From NCBI GenBank assembly GCA_937934305.1, contig CALHAG010000004.1:1-42774 (forward strand): 42,774 bases of DNA. The letters are read 5' to 3'. Position numbers and translations under genes: made by a program. Positions within the stretch are counted from its first letter, which is position 1. The number at the start of each line of letters is the position of its first letter. The notes beneath the pieces are model-generated. The model made no database searches, was not told the DNA's origin, and saw only the letters and a list, made by a program, of their open reading frames with translations. The DNA comes from Candidatus Caldarchaeum subterraneum. Its GTDB lineage: Archaea; Thermoproteota; Nitrososphaeria_A; Caldarchaeales; Caldarchaeaceae. Shown one piece after another: positions 1-8,218 of the stretch.

Positions 1-264
1 TCGGACTAGTTGAAGCAAGACATCGTCCACTTTTTCACCAGGCTTCCCCGGCAGATGCTCTGCATTCTTCAATATCTTCAGCGCAACCCTGGCAAGCGAA
101 GATTTCCGCCCACTTTTAGCCGCGAGCCTACGAAGCTCCTCCACAACAGATGAGGGGGCTACCAGCTCAAGCCTTTCCCCCAGCTTGTTCTCTATAACAG
201 AAAGATAATCCACTCCCCGGTCTGCGCAGAACAGCAAAAAGCTCGAGTCAACCAGCACCTTCAC
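1..264 (-). CDS. PIN-domain protein, partial (C-terminus beyond window)
   Basis: The first 88 codons are inside the window and the gene runs off the left edge. The N-terminus reads (V)KVLVDSSFLLFCADRG, which fits the first strand and first acidic residue (Asp6) of a PIN nuclease domain. An EE pair near residue 42 fits the second conserved acidic position. PIN domains of this archaeal kind are usually metal-dependent RNases or rRNA-processing factors; the substrate is not visible. The GTG start at 264 follows directly after the aIF2-gamma stop codon (TAG, 267-265), in the same frame, so the start cannot lie further upstream. The zero-spacing suggests co-translation with aIF2-gamma. A toxin-type VapC is less likely because no antitoxin gene precedes it. 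Confidence 0.7.
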   Translation of the reverse strand, partial: MKVLVDSSFLLFCADRGVDYLSVIENKLGERLELVAPSSVVEELRRLAAKSGRKSSLARVALKILKNAEHLPGKPGEKVDDVLLQLVR

Positions 265-1503
265 CTAGCTCCCCGACACTATGCCGTATCCGATTAGACG
301 CCAGCCCGCCCCCACTTTCCTCGAGATAGCGGCTTTGCTTCCAGGCTCTGCCACGAGAGGACGGGACAGAACCACTTCAATCCTGTTCGATGTCCTTTTG
401 GCCACCACCCCGCTTGATACAGCGGATGACACGTTTATGACCAAAGCCTCCTTCTCAGCAATCTGCTTGACCGCCACGTTCCCCTCCACACCGAGAACTT
501 TTTCAAACAAATGGTATTCGAGGGTTAGAGTGGTCCAGACAGGTGGAAGAGTGCCGGGTTTGCCCGCCACATTTCCAACCAATCCATCCCCCTTGCCCAG
601 CGACGGGTCGAGAGTTGTCTCAACACCGGTCAAGCCGCCGGGATAAGCTTCTTCCACGTTTTTTCCACCTGCAACGATGTTGGCCACATCTGTGTAGAGA
701 GGCTCGTAAACCGTTTTGCCCATGCTCTGTCTCGCCAGGCCCGGCTGTATCTCAAGCTCGTCGCCCACCCTCAAAACCCCCTGTGTGATAGAGCCTCCTA
801 TCACCGCTCCCTTGATGTTTCTTGCAGGGGTGCCCGGGACGTTGACATCGAAAGACCTGAGCACAGGCATGCGGGCAGGCTTTGACGGGTCACGCTGCGG
901 TGTTTTGATGACATGCTGTATTGCGTAGAGTAGAGGTTCTATGCCTACGCCGTGTTGTCCAGAAACGGGTATAATTGGTGGTCTTTCGAAACCGTTTTCC
1001 TCAAGGTAGCTTACAATCTCTTCATAGTTCTCTTCCGCCCTTTTCTTGTCAACGAGGTCTATTTTGTTCTGGGCTATGACGAGGTTCTTTATTCCGAGGA
1101 TTTTCGCTGCCTGTAGATGTTCGCCGTCCTGCGGCTGTGGAAATTTTTGCCTAACATCCGTTACGAATATGGCGCCGTCGAATAACGCGGCTCCAGAGAG
1201 CATGGTGACCATGAGGGAGTGGTGGCCTGGGCAGTCTATGAAGGAGACAACTCTCTGAAACTCATTTGCTGTGCCATGGATGGGGCATTTCTCGACAGAG
1301 TAGTGATTGTATGGCGGTGTGCATCGTGGGCAGAGGTATATGGCGGCGTCGGCGTACCCGATGCGTATTGTTATCCCACGCTTAAGCTCCTCGCTATGCC
1401 TCGCTGTCCAGACACCTGTTATGCTCTGGACGATGGTGCTTTTCCCATTATCTACATGTCCCAGAGTACCTATGTTGACTTCCGGCTGCTTTGGGAACGC
1501 CAT
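265..1503 (-). CDS. eif2g: Translation initiation factor 2 subunit gamma (aIF2-gamma)
   Basis: GTPase subunit of archaeal aIF2, which carries Met-tRNAi to the small ribosomal subunit. It has 412 residues, the usual family length. The G1 motif is GHVDNGKS at 15-22, the switch region contains RGITIRIGY at 42-50, a zinc-knuckle insert has Cys58, Cys61, Cys73 and His76, and G3 is DCPGH at 90-94; NKID follows. Domains 2 and 3 are the expected beta-barrels. Odd point: most family members have GHVDHGKT in G1, while here Asn19 replaces His and Ser replaces Thr. It is the fifth gene of the ribosomal-protein operon starting at L7Ae, and the PIN gene abuts its end. The RGIT motif and zinc insert separate it from EF-Tu and SelB. 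Confidence 0.93.
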   Translation of the reverse strand: MAFPKQPEVNIGTLGHVDNGKSTIVQSITGVWTARHSEELKRGITIRIGYADAAIYLCPRCTPPYNHYSVEKCPIHGTANEFQRVVSFIDCPGHHSLMVTMLSGAALFDGAIFVTDVRQKFPQPQDGEHLQAAKILGIKNLVIAQNKIDLVDKKRAEENYEEIVSYLEENGFERPPIIPVSGQHGVGIEPLLYAIQHVIKTPQRDPSKPARMPVLRSFDVNVPGTPARNIKGAVIGGSITQGVLRVGDELEIQPGLARQSMGKTVYEPLYTDVANIVAGGKNVEEAYPGGLTGVETTLDPSLGKGDGLVGNVAGKPGTLPPVWTTLTLEYHLFEKVLGVEGNVAVKQIAEKEALVINVSSAVSSGVVAKRTSNRIEVVLSRPLVAEPGSKAAISRKVGAGWRLIGYGIVSGS

Positions 1504-1527
1504 TCTGCCAACACGGATGAAAAGCGC

Positions 1528-1944
1528 TTAATGTGTTTTCTCTAAACCCTTGAAGAAGATGGCTGACTCCCTTTGATACGCTTCCACACTGTCGGAGGCA
1601 TGGACCAGGTTATCCGTGATGTCGAGTCCATAGTCTCCTCTGATTGTTCCAGGCTCGGCTTTTACTGGGTCGGTTGCGCCTATAAGTTTTCTAACCACCT
1701 CTACGGCTTGACGTCCCTCAAGAACCATCAGCACCACAGGGCCTCTTGTGATGGCTGTAAGCAAATCCTCGTAAAAAGGTTTGCCGCGGTGAACCTCGTA
1801 AAGCTGAGCCGCCTCATCCCTTGTCAATTGTTTTAGCTGCAAGGCCAGAGGCTTCAATCCCTTTCTCTCAAACCTCGAAATAATTTCACCTACGAGACCA
1901 CGTGAGACCGCGCTTGGCTTCAGTATCACAAACGTTCTATCCAA
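1528..1944 (-). CDS. ndk: Nucleoside diphosphate kinase
   Basis: Transfers the gamma-phosphate of ATP to NDPs through a phospho-histidine. The 138-residue protein opens with [12 protein letters not shown], the typical Ndk start, and contains [12 protein letters not shown] and the RGDYG segment. In many Ndks an NxxHGSD motif carries the active-site His; here the corresponding stretch reads NLVHASDS, so the His is kept. The start must be TTG at 1944, because the next upstream in-frame codons lead to a TGA at 1953-1951 that is the L24e stop. The preceding GGGTGAATAGGG may act as ribosome site. Its place after L24e matches the common archaeal L7Ae-S28e-L24e-Ndk order. Confidence 0.95.
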   Translation of the reverse strand: MDRTFVILKPSAVSRGLVGEIISRFERKGLKPLALQLKQLTRDEAAQLYEVHRGKPFYEDLLTAITRGPVVLMVLEGRQAVEVVRKLIGATDPVKAEPGTIRGDYGLDITDNLVHASDSVEAYQRESAIFFKGLEKTH

Positions 1945-1950
1945 CCCTAT

Positions 1951-2124
1951 TCACCCAGCCTTCGTCCACTTTAGTTTACGGGGGTCTTTTCCATGCTCCA
2001 CCATGTATATTCGGCATTTGCGTGAACAGAACCATAGAAGTGTGCCGTCGTTTTTGACGTAGAGCATGCCTCTGCCGTGTGTGAACTCCCTTCCGCAAAA
2101 AGAGCATCGATGCGTCCTAACCAT
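1951..2124 (-). CDS. rpl24e: 50S ribosomal protein L24e
   Basis: A 57-residue ribosomal protein. It opens with MVRTHRCSFCGREF and has a second pair in FCSRKCRIY, giving a CxxC...CxxxC zinc-binding arrangement typical of eL24. It ends with the basic segment DPRKLKWTKAG. It starts with ATG at 2124 and lies between S28e and Ndk with spacings of only a few bases, so it is co-transcribed with them. The length and zinc motif match archaeal family members. Confidence 0.95.
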   Translation of the reverse strand: MVRTHRCSFCGREFTHGRGMLYVKNDGTLLWFCSRKCRIYMVEHGKDPRKLKWTKAG

Positions 2125-2131
2125 CCTCGCC

Positions 2132-2353
2132 TCACTTTATCTTCTCAGCTTCCCTTTCTGTGTCGAGAAGCATCAGAATGTCTCCTACTCTCACGGGGCC
2201 CTTGACGTTACGCGAAATAACTCTACCCTCATCTTTGCCCTTCAGTATGCGGACACGCACTTGAGTAACCTCTCCAGTTACACCTGTTCTTCCCACAACC
2301 TGCTCGACGACCGCCGGCACCGGCTCCTCTATTTTCGGCGGCGCCTTACTCAA
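2132..2353 (-). CDS. rps28e: 30S ribosomal protein S28e
   Basis: A 73-residue small-subunit protein with an OB-type fold. The recognisable core is [18 protein letters not shown] followed by [18 protein letters not shown] and a C-terminus rich in Glu/Arg/Lys ([12 protein letters not shown]). This matches eS28 in order and length. The start is TTG at 2353, giving (L)[13 protein letters not shown]; no ATG is available at the right place. It is the second gene of the L7Ae operon, 11 nt after the L7Ae stop codon. Confidence 0.95.
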   Translation of the reverse strand: MSKAPPKIEEPVPAVVEQVVGRTGVTGEVTQVRVRILKGKDEGRVISRNVKGPVRVGDILMLLDTEREAEKIK

Positions 2354-2364
2354 GTCTCTTCACC

Positions 2365-2736
2365 CTACTTTTTCAGCTCCTGTATTTTTTTCACGATTTC
2401 CTCGATGTAGCCCTTTGCTTCGCCAGGGTCCACGACCGCGACTGAGCTGGCTGGAACAGAGAGCCCCGCGACCTCTCCCAGCTGCGCCTTAGAGTTGACG
2501 AAGATGTAGCTAATCTTTCTCTCCTCGCAGAGCGTTGGTAGGAAGGCGACTATCTCAGGTGGGTCAACGTCTGTGGCTATCAGCACAAACTTGGCCTGTC
2601 CTCTCTCGATTGCCTTGATGACCTCGTTAACGCCTTTCTTCACTTTGCCGGATGTTTTCGCCAGTCTCACCGCTTCAAGGGCCGCTGTCACAAGTTCTTC
2701 AGGTGGTGTGAAGGTTTGGTAGTAGGGATTGGGCAT
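2365..2736 (-). CDS. rpl7ae: 50S ribosomal protein L7Ae
   Basis: Kink-turn RNA-binding protein of 123 residues. In archaea it is a ribosomal protein and also a core part of box C/D and H/ACA RNPs and of RNase P. Signature stretches are [17 protein letters not shown] (RNA-binding helix) and [12 protein letters not shown], followed by LPTLCEE and the variable loop LSVPASS. It starts with ATG at 2736 and is the first gene of the operon. A strong ribosome site reading GGAGATGA on the minus strand lies at 2743-2750, 6 nt before the start. A TATA-like sequence lies about 42 nt upstream, so this first gene appears to have a short leader, unlike most in this window. Confidence 0.96.
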   Translation of the reverse strand: MPNPYYQTFTPPEELVTAALEAVRLAKTSGKVKKGVNEVIKAIERGQAKFVLIATDVDPPEIVAFLPTLCEERKISYIFVNSKAQLGEVAGLSVPASSVAVVDPGEAKGYIEEIVKKIQELKK

Positions 2737-2742
2737 AGGCCT

Positions 2743-2750
2743 TCATCTCC
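2743..2750 (-). promoter_or_regulatory. Shine-Dalgarno site of L7Ae
   Basis: The minus strand reads GGAGATGA, matching seven of eight bases of the ideal GGAGGTGA complement of archaeal 16S rRNA. It ends 6 nt before the L7Ae ATG and supports that start. A TATA-like TTTAAG core on the minus strand near 2774-2782 would leave a leader of about 15 nt. Confidence 0.55.
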
Positions 2751-2820
2751 TTGAACCTTGGAACAGGTGTAGAACTTAAAGCTATTGTGGCAAGGTTTTT
2801 AGCGTAGCTCAATACGCATG

Positions 2821-2829
2821 CATAAATTT
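2821..2829 (+). promoter_or_regulatory. TATA box of gltX (leaderless)
   Basis: CATAAATTT is centred about 27 nt before the GluRS ATG at 2852. That is the usual archaeal TATA-to-start-site distance, so transcription should begin at or next to the ATG, and no Shine-Dalgarno sequence is present. It lies in the 115-bp divergent gap shared with the L7Ae operon. Confidence 0.5.
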
Positions 2830-2851
2830 CCGGCCACAAACCGTAACTGGG

Positions 2852-4576
2852 ATGAACACGCTCCGGGACAAGGTTATGGAGGCGGCGTTGCGTAACGCCG
2901 TTGAACACGGAGGCAAGGCCGTGGCTAAGGCTGTTTTGTCGAAGATTCTCGGTTCAGACCCCGCTCTCCGTCAACGGGTCGCCGAGGTTAAGCAGGTTGT
3001 CGAGGAGGTGGTGGAAGAGGTCAACTCCATGGAGCCGGAGGCGCAGAAACGTGTTTTGGCTGAGAAGTTCGGTGCACAAGAACCTCTGAGACACAGAGAT
3101 GTTGGAGAAACGCGTCTACCTCCCCCGCTACCCGGGGCCGTCGAGGGAAAAGTTGTGACAAGGCTTCCGCCCGAGCCGAGCGGCTACATGCACCTCGGCC
3201 ACGCACTCGCAGGACTCATCAACGAACACTACGCCAGAAGATACGGAGGCAAGCTTTGGCTCCGGTTCGAGGACACCAACCCACGGAAAGCACGTCTCGA
3301 GTTTTACGAAAGCTTCCGAAAAGGCTACCGTTGGCTCGGAATAGAGTGGGATTTTGAGAAAAACAACTCCGACGACATGGAAAAATATTACATGTATGCG
3401 GAGAGGATGATTCGGCAGGGGTTTCTTTATCCATGTTTTTGCAGTCCTGAGGAAATGCATCGCCAGCGGTCTCAGGGAATTGGCTGTACACATCGTAGCC
3501 TCGTGGGTGAGGCTGGTTTAGATGTGTGGGAGAAGGCTCTTAACAGGATGTATGGAGAGGGTGAGGTCTCTTTTAGGCTGGTTGGCGAAGTCTCCAGCCC
3601 TAACACGGCTCTCCGCGACCCTGTGATGTTCAGGATAGTTGACCACCCCCATCCCCTCAAGGGACGGGAGTATATCGTCTGGCCCACGTACGACTTCGCG
3701 GCCGCGGTGCAGGATGCTTTATGCGGCGTCACCCACGTCCTTCGCAGCAGCGAATTCGCCTTCAGGGATGAGCTTCAAAACATGATACGGGGAATCCTCG
3801 GCCTAAGCAACCCCGTCTACGTAGAGTTTTCACGGTTTGAGTTCCGTGGAGCCACAACATCTAAGAGAGAGATTAGAAGCTTGATTGAGGAAAAGGTTGT
3901 GTCTGGATGGGATGACCCAAGGCTATCGACGATTGAAGCCGTAAAGAGAAGAGGGATACTGCCGCAGGCCATACGTGAATTCACACTAACCTACGCAGGC
4001 GTCACACAGGCAAAGAAAACCTTTGACTGGAGCCTCCTCCACAGCATCAACAGAAAGCATCTGGACCCAGTCACACGTCGGCTGTGGTTTGTGGCCTCAC
4101 CGGTCAAGCTGCGACTCATCAACCATAAGAGGGCCCAGGTGGAGGTGCCGTACCACCCTTCCACAAACATGGGCAAACGGTTGATAAAAACAGGAGATAC
4201 TCTCTACATCAGCGGACTTGATGCTGAGAATATCGGGGTCGGCGAGGCTTTCCGTCTCAAGCTTCTAGCTAACGTGAAGATGGTTGAGAAAGGAGCTGAC
4301 GAGGTCATCGGCGAAGTAATTGATGGGCCTCCAATTAGGGAAGGCAAAATTATTCAGTGGGTTCCGGAGGATAACCGCCGTGTAAAAGTAATCAGGTATG
4401 GGTCTCTGTTTGCTGAGGATGGCTCAGTTGATAGAGAAAGTCTCTGGGTTGAGGAGGGGCTGGCTGAGGCTGCTGTCGAGTCGGTTGCTTTTGAGGAGGT
4501 TGTGCAGTTTGAGCGTTACGGGTTTGTGAGACGCGACAGCCCACATGAGCTTAGGTTTGTCTACTGCCATGACTGA
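2852..4576 (+). CDS. gltX: Glutamyl-tRNA synthetase, archaeal type
   Basis: Class I aminoacyl-tRNA synthetase that charges tRNA-Glu. In archaea it commonly also charges tRNA-Gln for later amidation. It has 574 residues, with an N-terminal helical extension of about 85 residues typical of archaeal GluRS. The HIGH-type motif HLGH lies at about 113-116 within PEPSGYMHLGHA. The KMSKS-type motif appears as TSKREI near 335-341. The C-terminal half is the beta-barrel anticodon-binding part shared with GlnRS. It starts with ATG at 2852. The 3' end overlaps the convergent IPP isomerase gene by 26 nt. A true GlnRS is unlikely in an archaeon. Confidence 0.95.
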   Translation: MNTLRDKVMEAALRNAVEHGGKAVAKAVLSKILGSDPALRQRVAEVKQVVEEVVEEVNSMEPEAQKRVLAEKFGAQEPLRHRDVGETRLPPPLPGAVEGKVVTRLPPEPSGYMHLGHALAGLINEHYARRYGGKLWLRFEDTNPRKARLEFYESFRKGYRWLGIEWDFEKNNSDDMEKYYMYAERMIRQGFLYPCFCSPEEMHRQRSQGIGCTHRSLVGEAGLDVWEKALNRMYGEGEVSFRLVGEVSSPNTALRDPVMFRIVDHPHPLKGREYIVWPTYDFAAAVQDALCGVTHVLRSSEFAFRDELQNMIRGILGLSNPVYVEFSRFEFRGATTSKREIRSLIEEKVVSGWDDPRLSTIEAVKRRGILPQAIREFTLTYAGVTQAKKTFDWSLLHSINRKHLDPVTRRLWFVASPVKLRLINHKRAQVEVPYHPSTNMGKRLIKTGDTLYISGLDAENIGVGEAFRLKLLANVKMVEKGADEVIGEVIDGPPIREGKIIQWVPEDNRRVKVIRYGSLFAEDGSVDRESLWVEEGLAEAAVESVAFEEVVQFERYGFVRRDSPHELRFVYCHD

Positions 4577-5627
4577 GCCTCTGGACCGCCCATTCCTTCA
4601 GAGGCCCCAACACAACCTTGGGCGCCAGCTTCAGCTCATCAACCGACCTACATCCAGTCAAAAACATCGAGGTCTTCAACTGGTTAGACAGCCTCCTCAA
4701 CGTAGCCAATACGTCTTCGACAGACTTGGTGGCGGGCTCTAGAAAAGGCCTCGCCAACCCGGTCATAGATGCTCCAAGAGCTATGGCTTTCGCGGCGTCG
4801 AGCCCTGTCCTCAACCCACCCGACGCTATCACCGGCTTTGTTGTTGCGTCAACCGCTTCCATTACGGCGGCCGCTGTCGGTATGCCCCATTCTAGGAAAA
4901 CCTCAGCCAAAGCCTTCTTCTCGATGTCCCTCATCTCCTCGGCTCTTATCATCTCTATCATCGTCCAATTCGTTCCGCCGGAGCCGGCCACGTCAAAAGC
5001 GTCTACTCCAACTTCATCAGCCATCGCCACCACCTCTCTTGACAACCCGCACCCAATCTCCTTGAGTATGATAGGCACGCTTAACTCATTTCGCAGCTTC
5101 TCAAGGATTTTTGAGAGGTTTCTGAACCGTGCTTTTCCGTCTGGTTGAACGATTTCCTGAAGCGGGTTAAGATGAACGGCTAATGCGTCGGCCTCTATCA
5201 TCTCCACCGCCTTTACACCCATCTCCACACCGTTTTCCACAAGCTGCACAGCCCCTATGTTGCCGATGAGAAAAGCGTCGGGTCCATGTTCACGAGCCGC
5301 TCTGAATGTATACACGGTCTCTGGCTTGGCTATGCCGGCTCTCTGGCTTCCCACACCCATGGGCACCTTGAAAACTGCAGCCGCCTCTCCAAGGTTTGCG
5401 TTTATCCTCTCCGCCTCAGCTGTGCCTCCTGTCATCGACTCGATGATGAAGGGGTGGCTGAACCTCCGGCCGAGGAAAATGGTTTCGGTTTGGATGTCCT
5501 CTGGGTCTATCTCGGGCGCCGCTTGATGCACCAGCTCAACGTATTCGAGCCATGTTGATTTTCTGTATGAGACGTCTTTTTCGAGGCTTATCTTGATGTG
5601 GTCGCTCTTTCTCGCCTCTATGCTCAA
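4551..5627 (-). CDS. fni: Isopentenyl-diphosphate delta-isomerase, type 2
   Basis: FMN- and NAD(P)H-dependent interconversion of IPP and DMAPP, supplying the primer for archaeal lipid prenyl chains. The protein has 358 residues and a TIM-barrel core. Diagnostic segments are RKSDHI near the N-terminus, ESMTGGTAEAERIN (FMN and substrate site), GVGSQRAG, HLNPLQEIVQPDG, and IASGGLRTGLDAAKAIALGA (phosphate-binding). The start is TTG at 5627, one base after the IPK stop codon. It is the last gene of the mevalonate-pathway unit and overlaps the convergent GluRS gene by 26 nt. Confidence 0.95.
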   Translation of the reverse strand: MSIEARKSDHIKISLEKDVSYRKSTWLEYVELVHQAAPEIDPEDIQTETIFLGRRFSHPFIIESMTGGTAEAERINANLGEAAAVFKVPMGVGSQRAGIAKPETVYTFRAAREHGPDAFLIGNIGAVQLVENGVEMGVKAVEMIEADALAVHLNPLQEIVQPDGKARFRNLSKILEKLRNELSVPIILKEIGCGLSREVVAMADEVGVDAFDVAGSGGTNWTMIEMIRAEEMRDIEKKALAEVFLEWGIPTAAAVMEAVDATTKPVIASGGLRTGLDAAKAIALGASMTGLARPFLEPATKSVEDVLATLRRLSNQLKTSMFLTGCRSVDELKLAPKVVLGPLKEWAVQRLSHGSRQT

Positions 5628-5628
5628 A

Positions 5629-6411
5629 CTACATCACCAGTGTTGTTCCTTTCACAGGTTTTCCCTTGACAGCCCCCTCTATCCTCCCCTCGACAAGGCC
5701 GTTGACAATCACGACCTCCACACCCGCTTTCACAGCCTCGAACCCATTCTCAACTTTGTAGAACATCCCGCCTGTTACATCCTCGCCTTCGACTCCGCCG
5801 TAGAATAGAGTGGAGTGTTTTCGGTAGTCAAGCTTCTCGAGAAGCCTTTTTTCACCTGTCTCGCGGTCCACATCATAAACCCCGTCAACATCACTGGCGA
5901 AAACTATCCTCGACGCTTTCAGAGATTTCGCGAGATGGATGGCTATCTGGTCACCAGAGAGTACCGTAAATTTTAGCTCGCGGTCGAAGACGGCGTCTCC
6001 GCAGGTTACAGGTATTATACCGAGGTCGAGAGCCGAGAAGACTAGGTCGAGATGAGCTGTCTCAATAATGCCTTTCCGTGTAATGAAAAGTGTTGACGCC
6101 GGCATGCCCACGGCCCCTATTCCCGTCTCAATCAAGGTGGTGACGACATGATGGTTGAGGGTTTTGACTGATTGGAGTGTTTTAACGAATCCTTCAAGCT
6201 GCCCCTGCTCCCTATATCCTCTCTCTATTCTGTATTGTTTGGCGATGGGATGGCCAAATGAGCCCGCCCCGTGTATGATTATGAGGGGCGTGGACCAGCA
6301 TCGTGCAATCTCCTTCGCTATCCTCGCCATAACGTCTTGACGGAAAAAATTCTCTCTTTTTTTGTCGGTGATGACTGAGCCGCCTATCTTAAGAACTACG
6401 AGGTTGCTCAT
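5629..6411 (-). CDS. ipk: Isopentenyl phosphate kinase
   Basis: Phosphorylates isopentenyl phosphate to IPP, the last step of the archaeal alternative mevalonate pathway. It has 260 residues of the amino acid kinase fold. LKIGGSVITDKK at 7-18 is the ATP-phosphate loop and HGAGSFGHP at 47-55 carries the His (His54 here) that corresponds to the catalytic His60 of the Methanocaldococcus enzyme. SDVDGVYDVD and GGMFYKVE are later nucleotide-site segments. Its ATG start overlaps the mevalonate kinase stop codon (ATGA), indicating translational coupling. Its presence argues for the route through phosphomevalonate decarboxylation rather than the eukaryotic one. Confidence 0.95.
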   Translation of the reverse strand: MSNLVVLKIGGSVITDKKRENFFRQDVMARIAKEIARCWSTPLIIIHGAGSFGHPIAKQYRIERGYREQGQLEGFVKTLQSVKTLNHHVVTTLIETGIGAVGMPASTLFITRKGIIETAHLDLVFSALDLGIIPVTCGDAVFDRELKFTVLSGDQIAIHLAKSLKASRIVFASDVDGVYDVDRETGEKRLLEKLDYRKHSTLFYGGVEGEDVTGGMFYKVENGFEAVKAGVEVVIVNGLVEGRIEGAVKGKPVKGTTLVM

Positions 6412-7367
6412 GCTTTTTCACCCACCCCGGCTACACCTGTTCTGCTTATCCAAGCACTTGGATAAAGCCTTGCCATTGTCTCCGCTATCTCCTCAGCCCT
6501 TCCATCCGCCACAGCGATTACACAGCCGCCGCCGCCTGCTCCCGTCAACTTCGCCCCATACACACCTTTGCTTCTCAGGTTCTTCACTATCTCCTCCAAC
6601 ACATTATCGGAGACACCTACACTTCTCAGAAGAAAATGGTTCAGTGTAAAGAGACGTCCAACCGTCTGAAAGTCTCCTTCAACCAAGGCCGTTTTCGCCA
6701 TCTCATAGACATGTGAATACAGTTTGACAAGCTCCGAGAAGACATTCTTCTTCTCCTCAGCAAACCTCTGCACAACGTCAACCATCTTGGAGGTTTTCCT
6801 CTTTCTGCCACTGAAGACGATTATCAGGTCGAGAGGCTTCTCCACCTCTATGGCTGTGTATTTTCCGAGACCTCGGTAAGAAATTGTTCCACCCACCGTG
6901 GATATTGTTGGGTCTATTCCCGAGGGCCTGCCGTGGAACTCTTTTTCGGCTTTGAGCGCATAATGTATCAGCTGGTCACGGGACAGATCGATTTCATGTA
7001 AAATCGATACGGCCCCTGCCAGTGCGACAGAGACCGCTGCCGAGGAGCCTAGCCCACCTCCGCTAACAAGGTCTGATTCAATCTCCACCCATCCCGTGCA
7101 AGGTACTCCGTGGTCCAGGCACATCTCCCTGACCATGTTGTAGAGCGGTGCAAGAGCAGCCGGCTTAGCGGTTATTGTCTCTCCACTGATGTTCCACGTG
7201 GCTGCTGAATGTTTAGAGACTATCACGAACTTGTCATCTGCTTTCCTTGCTGTCACCGTTACACCGCGGTCTATCGCCGTAACTATCGCGGGATAGCCCG
7301 AGACGACGAAGTGTTCCCCAAAGAGGATGACTTTGCCCGGTGCAAAAACCTTGACCTGTTTCCTCAT
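6408..7367 (-). CDS. mvk: Mevalonate kinase
   Basis: GHMP-family kinase that phosphorylates mevalonate in the cytosol. From ATG at 7367 the protein has 319 residues. It has FAPGKVILFGEHFVV near the N-terminus, the ATP-loop GGGLGSSAAVSVALAGA near 102-118, and the C-terminal GHMP motif KLTGAGGGGCVIAV near 275-288. An upstream-extended reading frame exists, but it lies inside the MEMO gene, has a strongly basic unconserved sequence, and is rejected. The chosen ATG overlaps the MEMO stop codon as ATGA. The gene is followed by IPK with another ATGA overlap. Confidence 0.95.
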   Translation of the reverse strand: MRKQVKVFAPGKVILFGEHFVVSGYPAIVTAIDRGVTVTARKADDKFVIVSKHSAATWNISGETITAKPAALAPLYNMVREMCLDHGVPCTGWVEIESDLVSGGGLGSSAAVSVALAGAVSILHEIDLSRDQLIHYALKAEKEFHGRPSGIDPTISTVGGTISYRGLGKYTAIEVEKPLDLIIVFSGRKRKTSKMVDVVQRFAEEKKNVFSELVKLYSHVYEMAKTALVEGDFQTVGRLFTLNHFLLRSVGVSDNVLEEIVKNLRSKGVYGAKLTGAGGGGCVIAVADGRAEEIAETMARLYPSAWISRTGVAGVGEKA

Positions 7368-8218
7368 TTTTCCGGCAGCTCTATTCTGAGTGCCGCGTAG
7401 CCTACCACAGACCCATAGTCTCCGCCTGTGTCGCCGCTGGTGGCCTGCTTTAGGACAGTGGCTTCGACTGCCCCCAGTTTTTTCGCGGCGGTTAACAAGG
7501 CTGCCACCGCCCCGTATCCACACATCGTTATGTCATGTCTCTCAATAACCCTGTACAAGCCCTCGACGTCAAGCCGCTCTATACGCTCTAAGGCCAACCT
7601 ATCCTTCTTCAACACTGTTTCATGCGGTTCGTAGTGTGTAAAATCGGTTGACGCGATCATCAGGATGTTTCTTCCATCAACAACTTCTCCAACAGCCTCA
7701 CCTATCTCAACACATGTCTCGAGGCTCTGGTCGTTTATGCATATGGGAACAAACTGGAAGTCGCCATAGAGATATTGTAGAAACGGCAGCTGGACCTCGA
7801 TGCTGTGTTCCCGGGCGTGGCTTACCTCATCCAAGTAGAAAAACTCACGTTGTCCAGCAATCTCTCCCGCAAGCTTCTCATCAATTTTGACTTCGCCCAG
7901 AGGAGTCACCCAGCTTCCACCCGGATAAATTGATACAACAGTGCCCACCCCATAGTGGTTGGGCCCGAAAACCACAACAGACTCGGGGACGGCATACTTT
8001 GTTAGCTCGTAGTATCCATGGGCCGCCACGGGGCCCGAGTACATGAAGCCTGCGTGCGGGGAAATAAGGGCTGGTGCACGACGGGTACCCCATTTCTTTG
8101 TTGGAGTTTTTCCGGGGCCATGGGGGGATAGGAAACATTGTTCAACCTGTTTCAACAGTGCTTCTCTCGAACCCTCATAAAAATATCCGGCGACCGCGGG
8201 CCTTCTTCGAGGCTTCAT
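7364..8218 (-). CDS. MEMO1 family protein
   Basis: Homolog of human MEMO1, a metal-binding protein related to class III ring-opening dioxygenases; its role in archaea is unsettled. The 284-residue protein begins with RRPAVAGYFYEGS. Metal/active-site positions are kept: His55 in SPHAGFMYSGP, His88 in FGPNHYG, and a Cys near 233 in MCGYGAV, corresponding to His49, His81 and Cys244 of the human protein. Genes of this family are often next to mevalonate kinase in archaea, and here it overlaps mvk by 4 nt. Its ATG overlaps the stop codon of the upstream amidohydrolase (ATGA). The context hints at a link to isoprenoid metabolism. Confidence 0.9.
   Translation of the reverse strand: MKPRRRPAVAGYFYEGSREALLKQVEQCFLSPHGPGKTPTKKWGTRRAPALISPHAGFMYSGPVAAHGYYELTKYAVPESVVVFGPNHYGVGTVVSIYPGGSWVTPLGEVKIDEKLAGEIAGQREFFYLDEVSHAREHSIEVQLPFLQYLYGDFQFVPICINDQSLETCVEIGEAVGEVVDGRNILMIASTDFTHYEPHETVLKKDRLALERIERLDVEGLYRVIERHDITMCGYGAVAALLTAAKKLGAVEATVLKQATSGDTGGDYGSVVGYAALRIELPEK

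Noticed and set aside
7368-7523. N-terminal extension of mevalonate kinase (about 52 residues)
   Set aside because: It lies inside the MEMO gene, is strongly basic and unconserved, and the ATG at 7367 gives the normal family N-terminus with an ATGA overlap.
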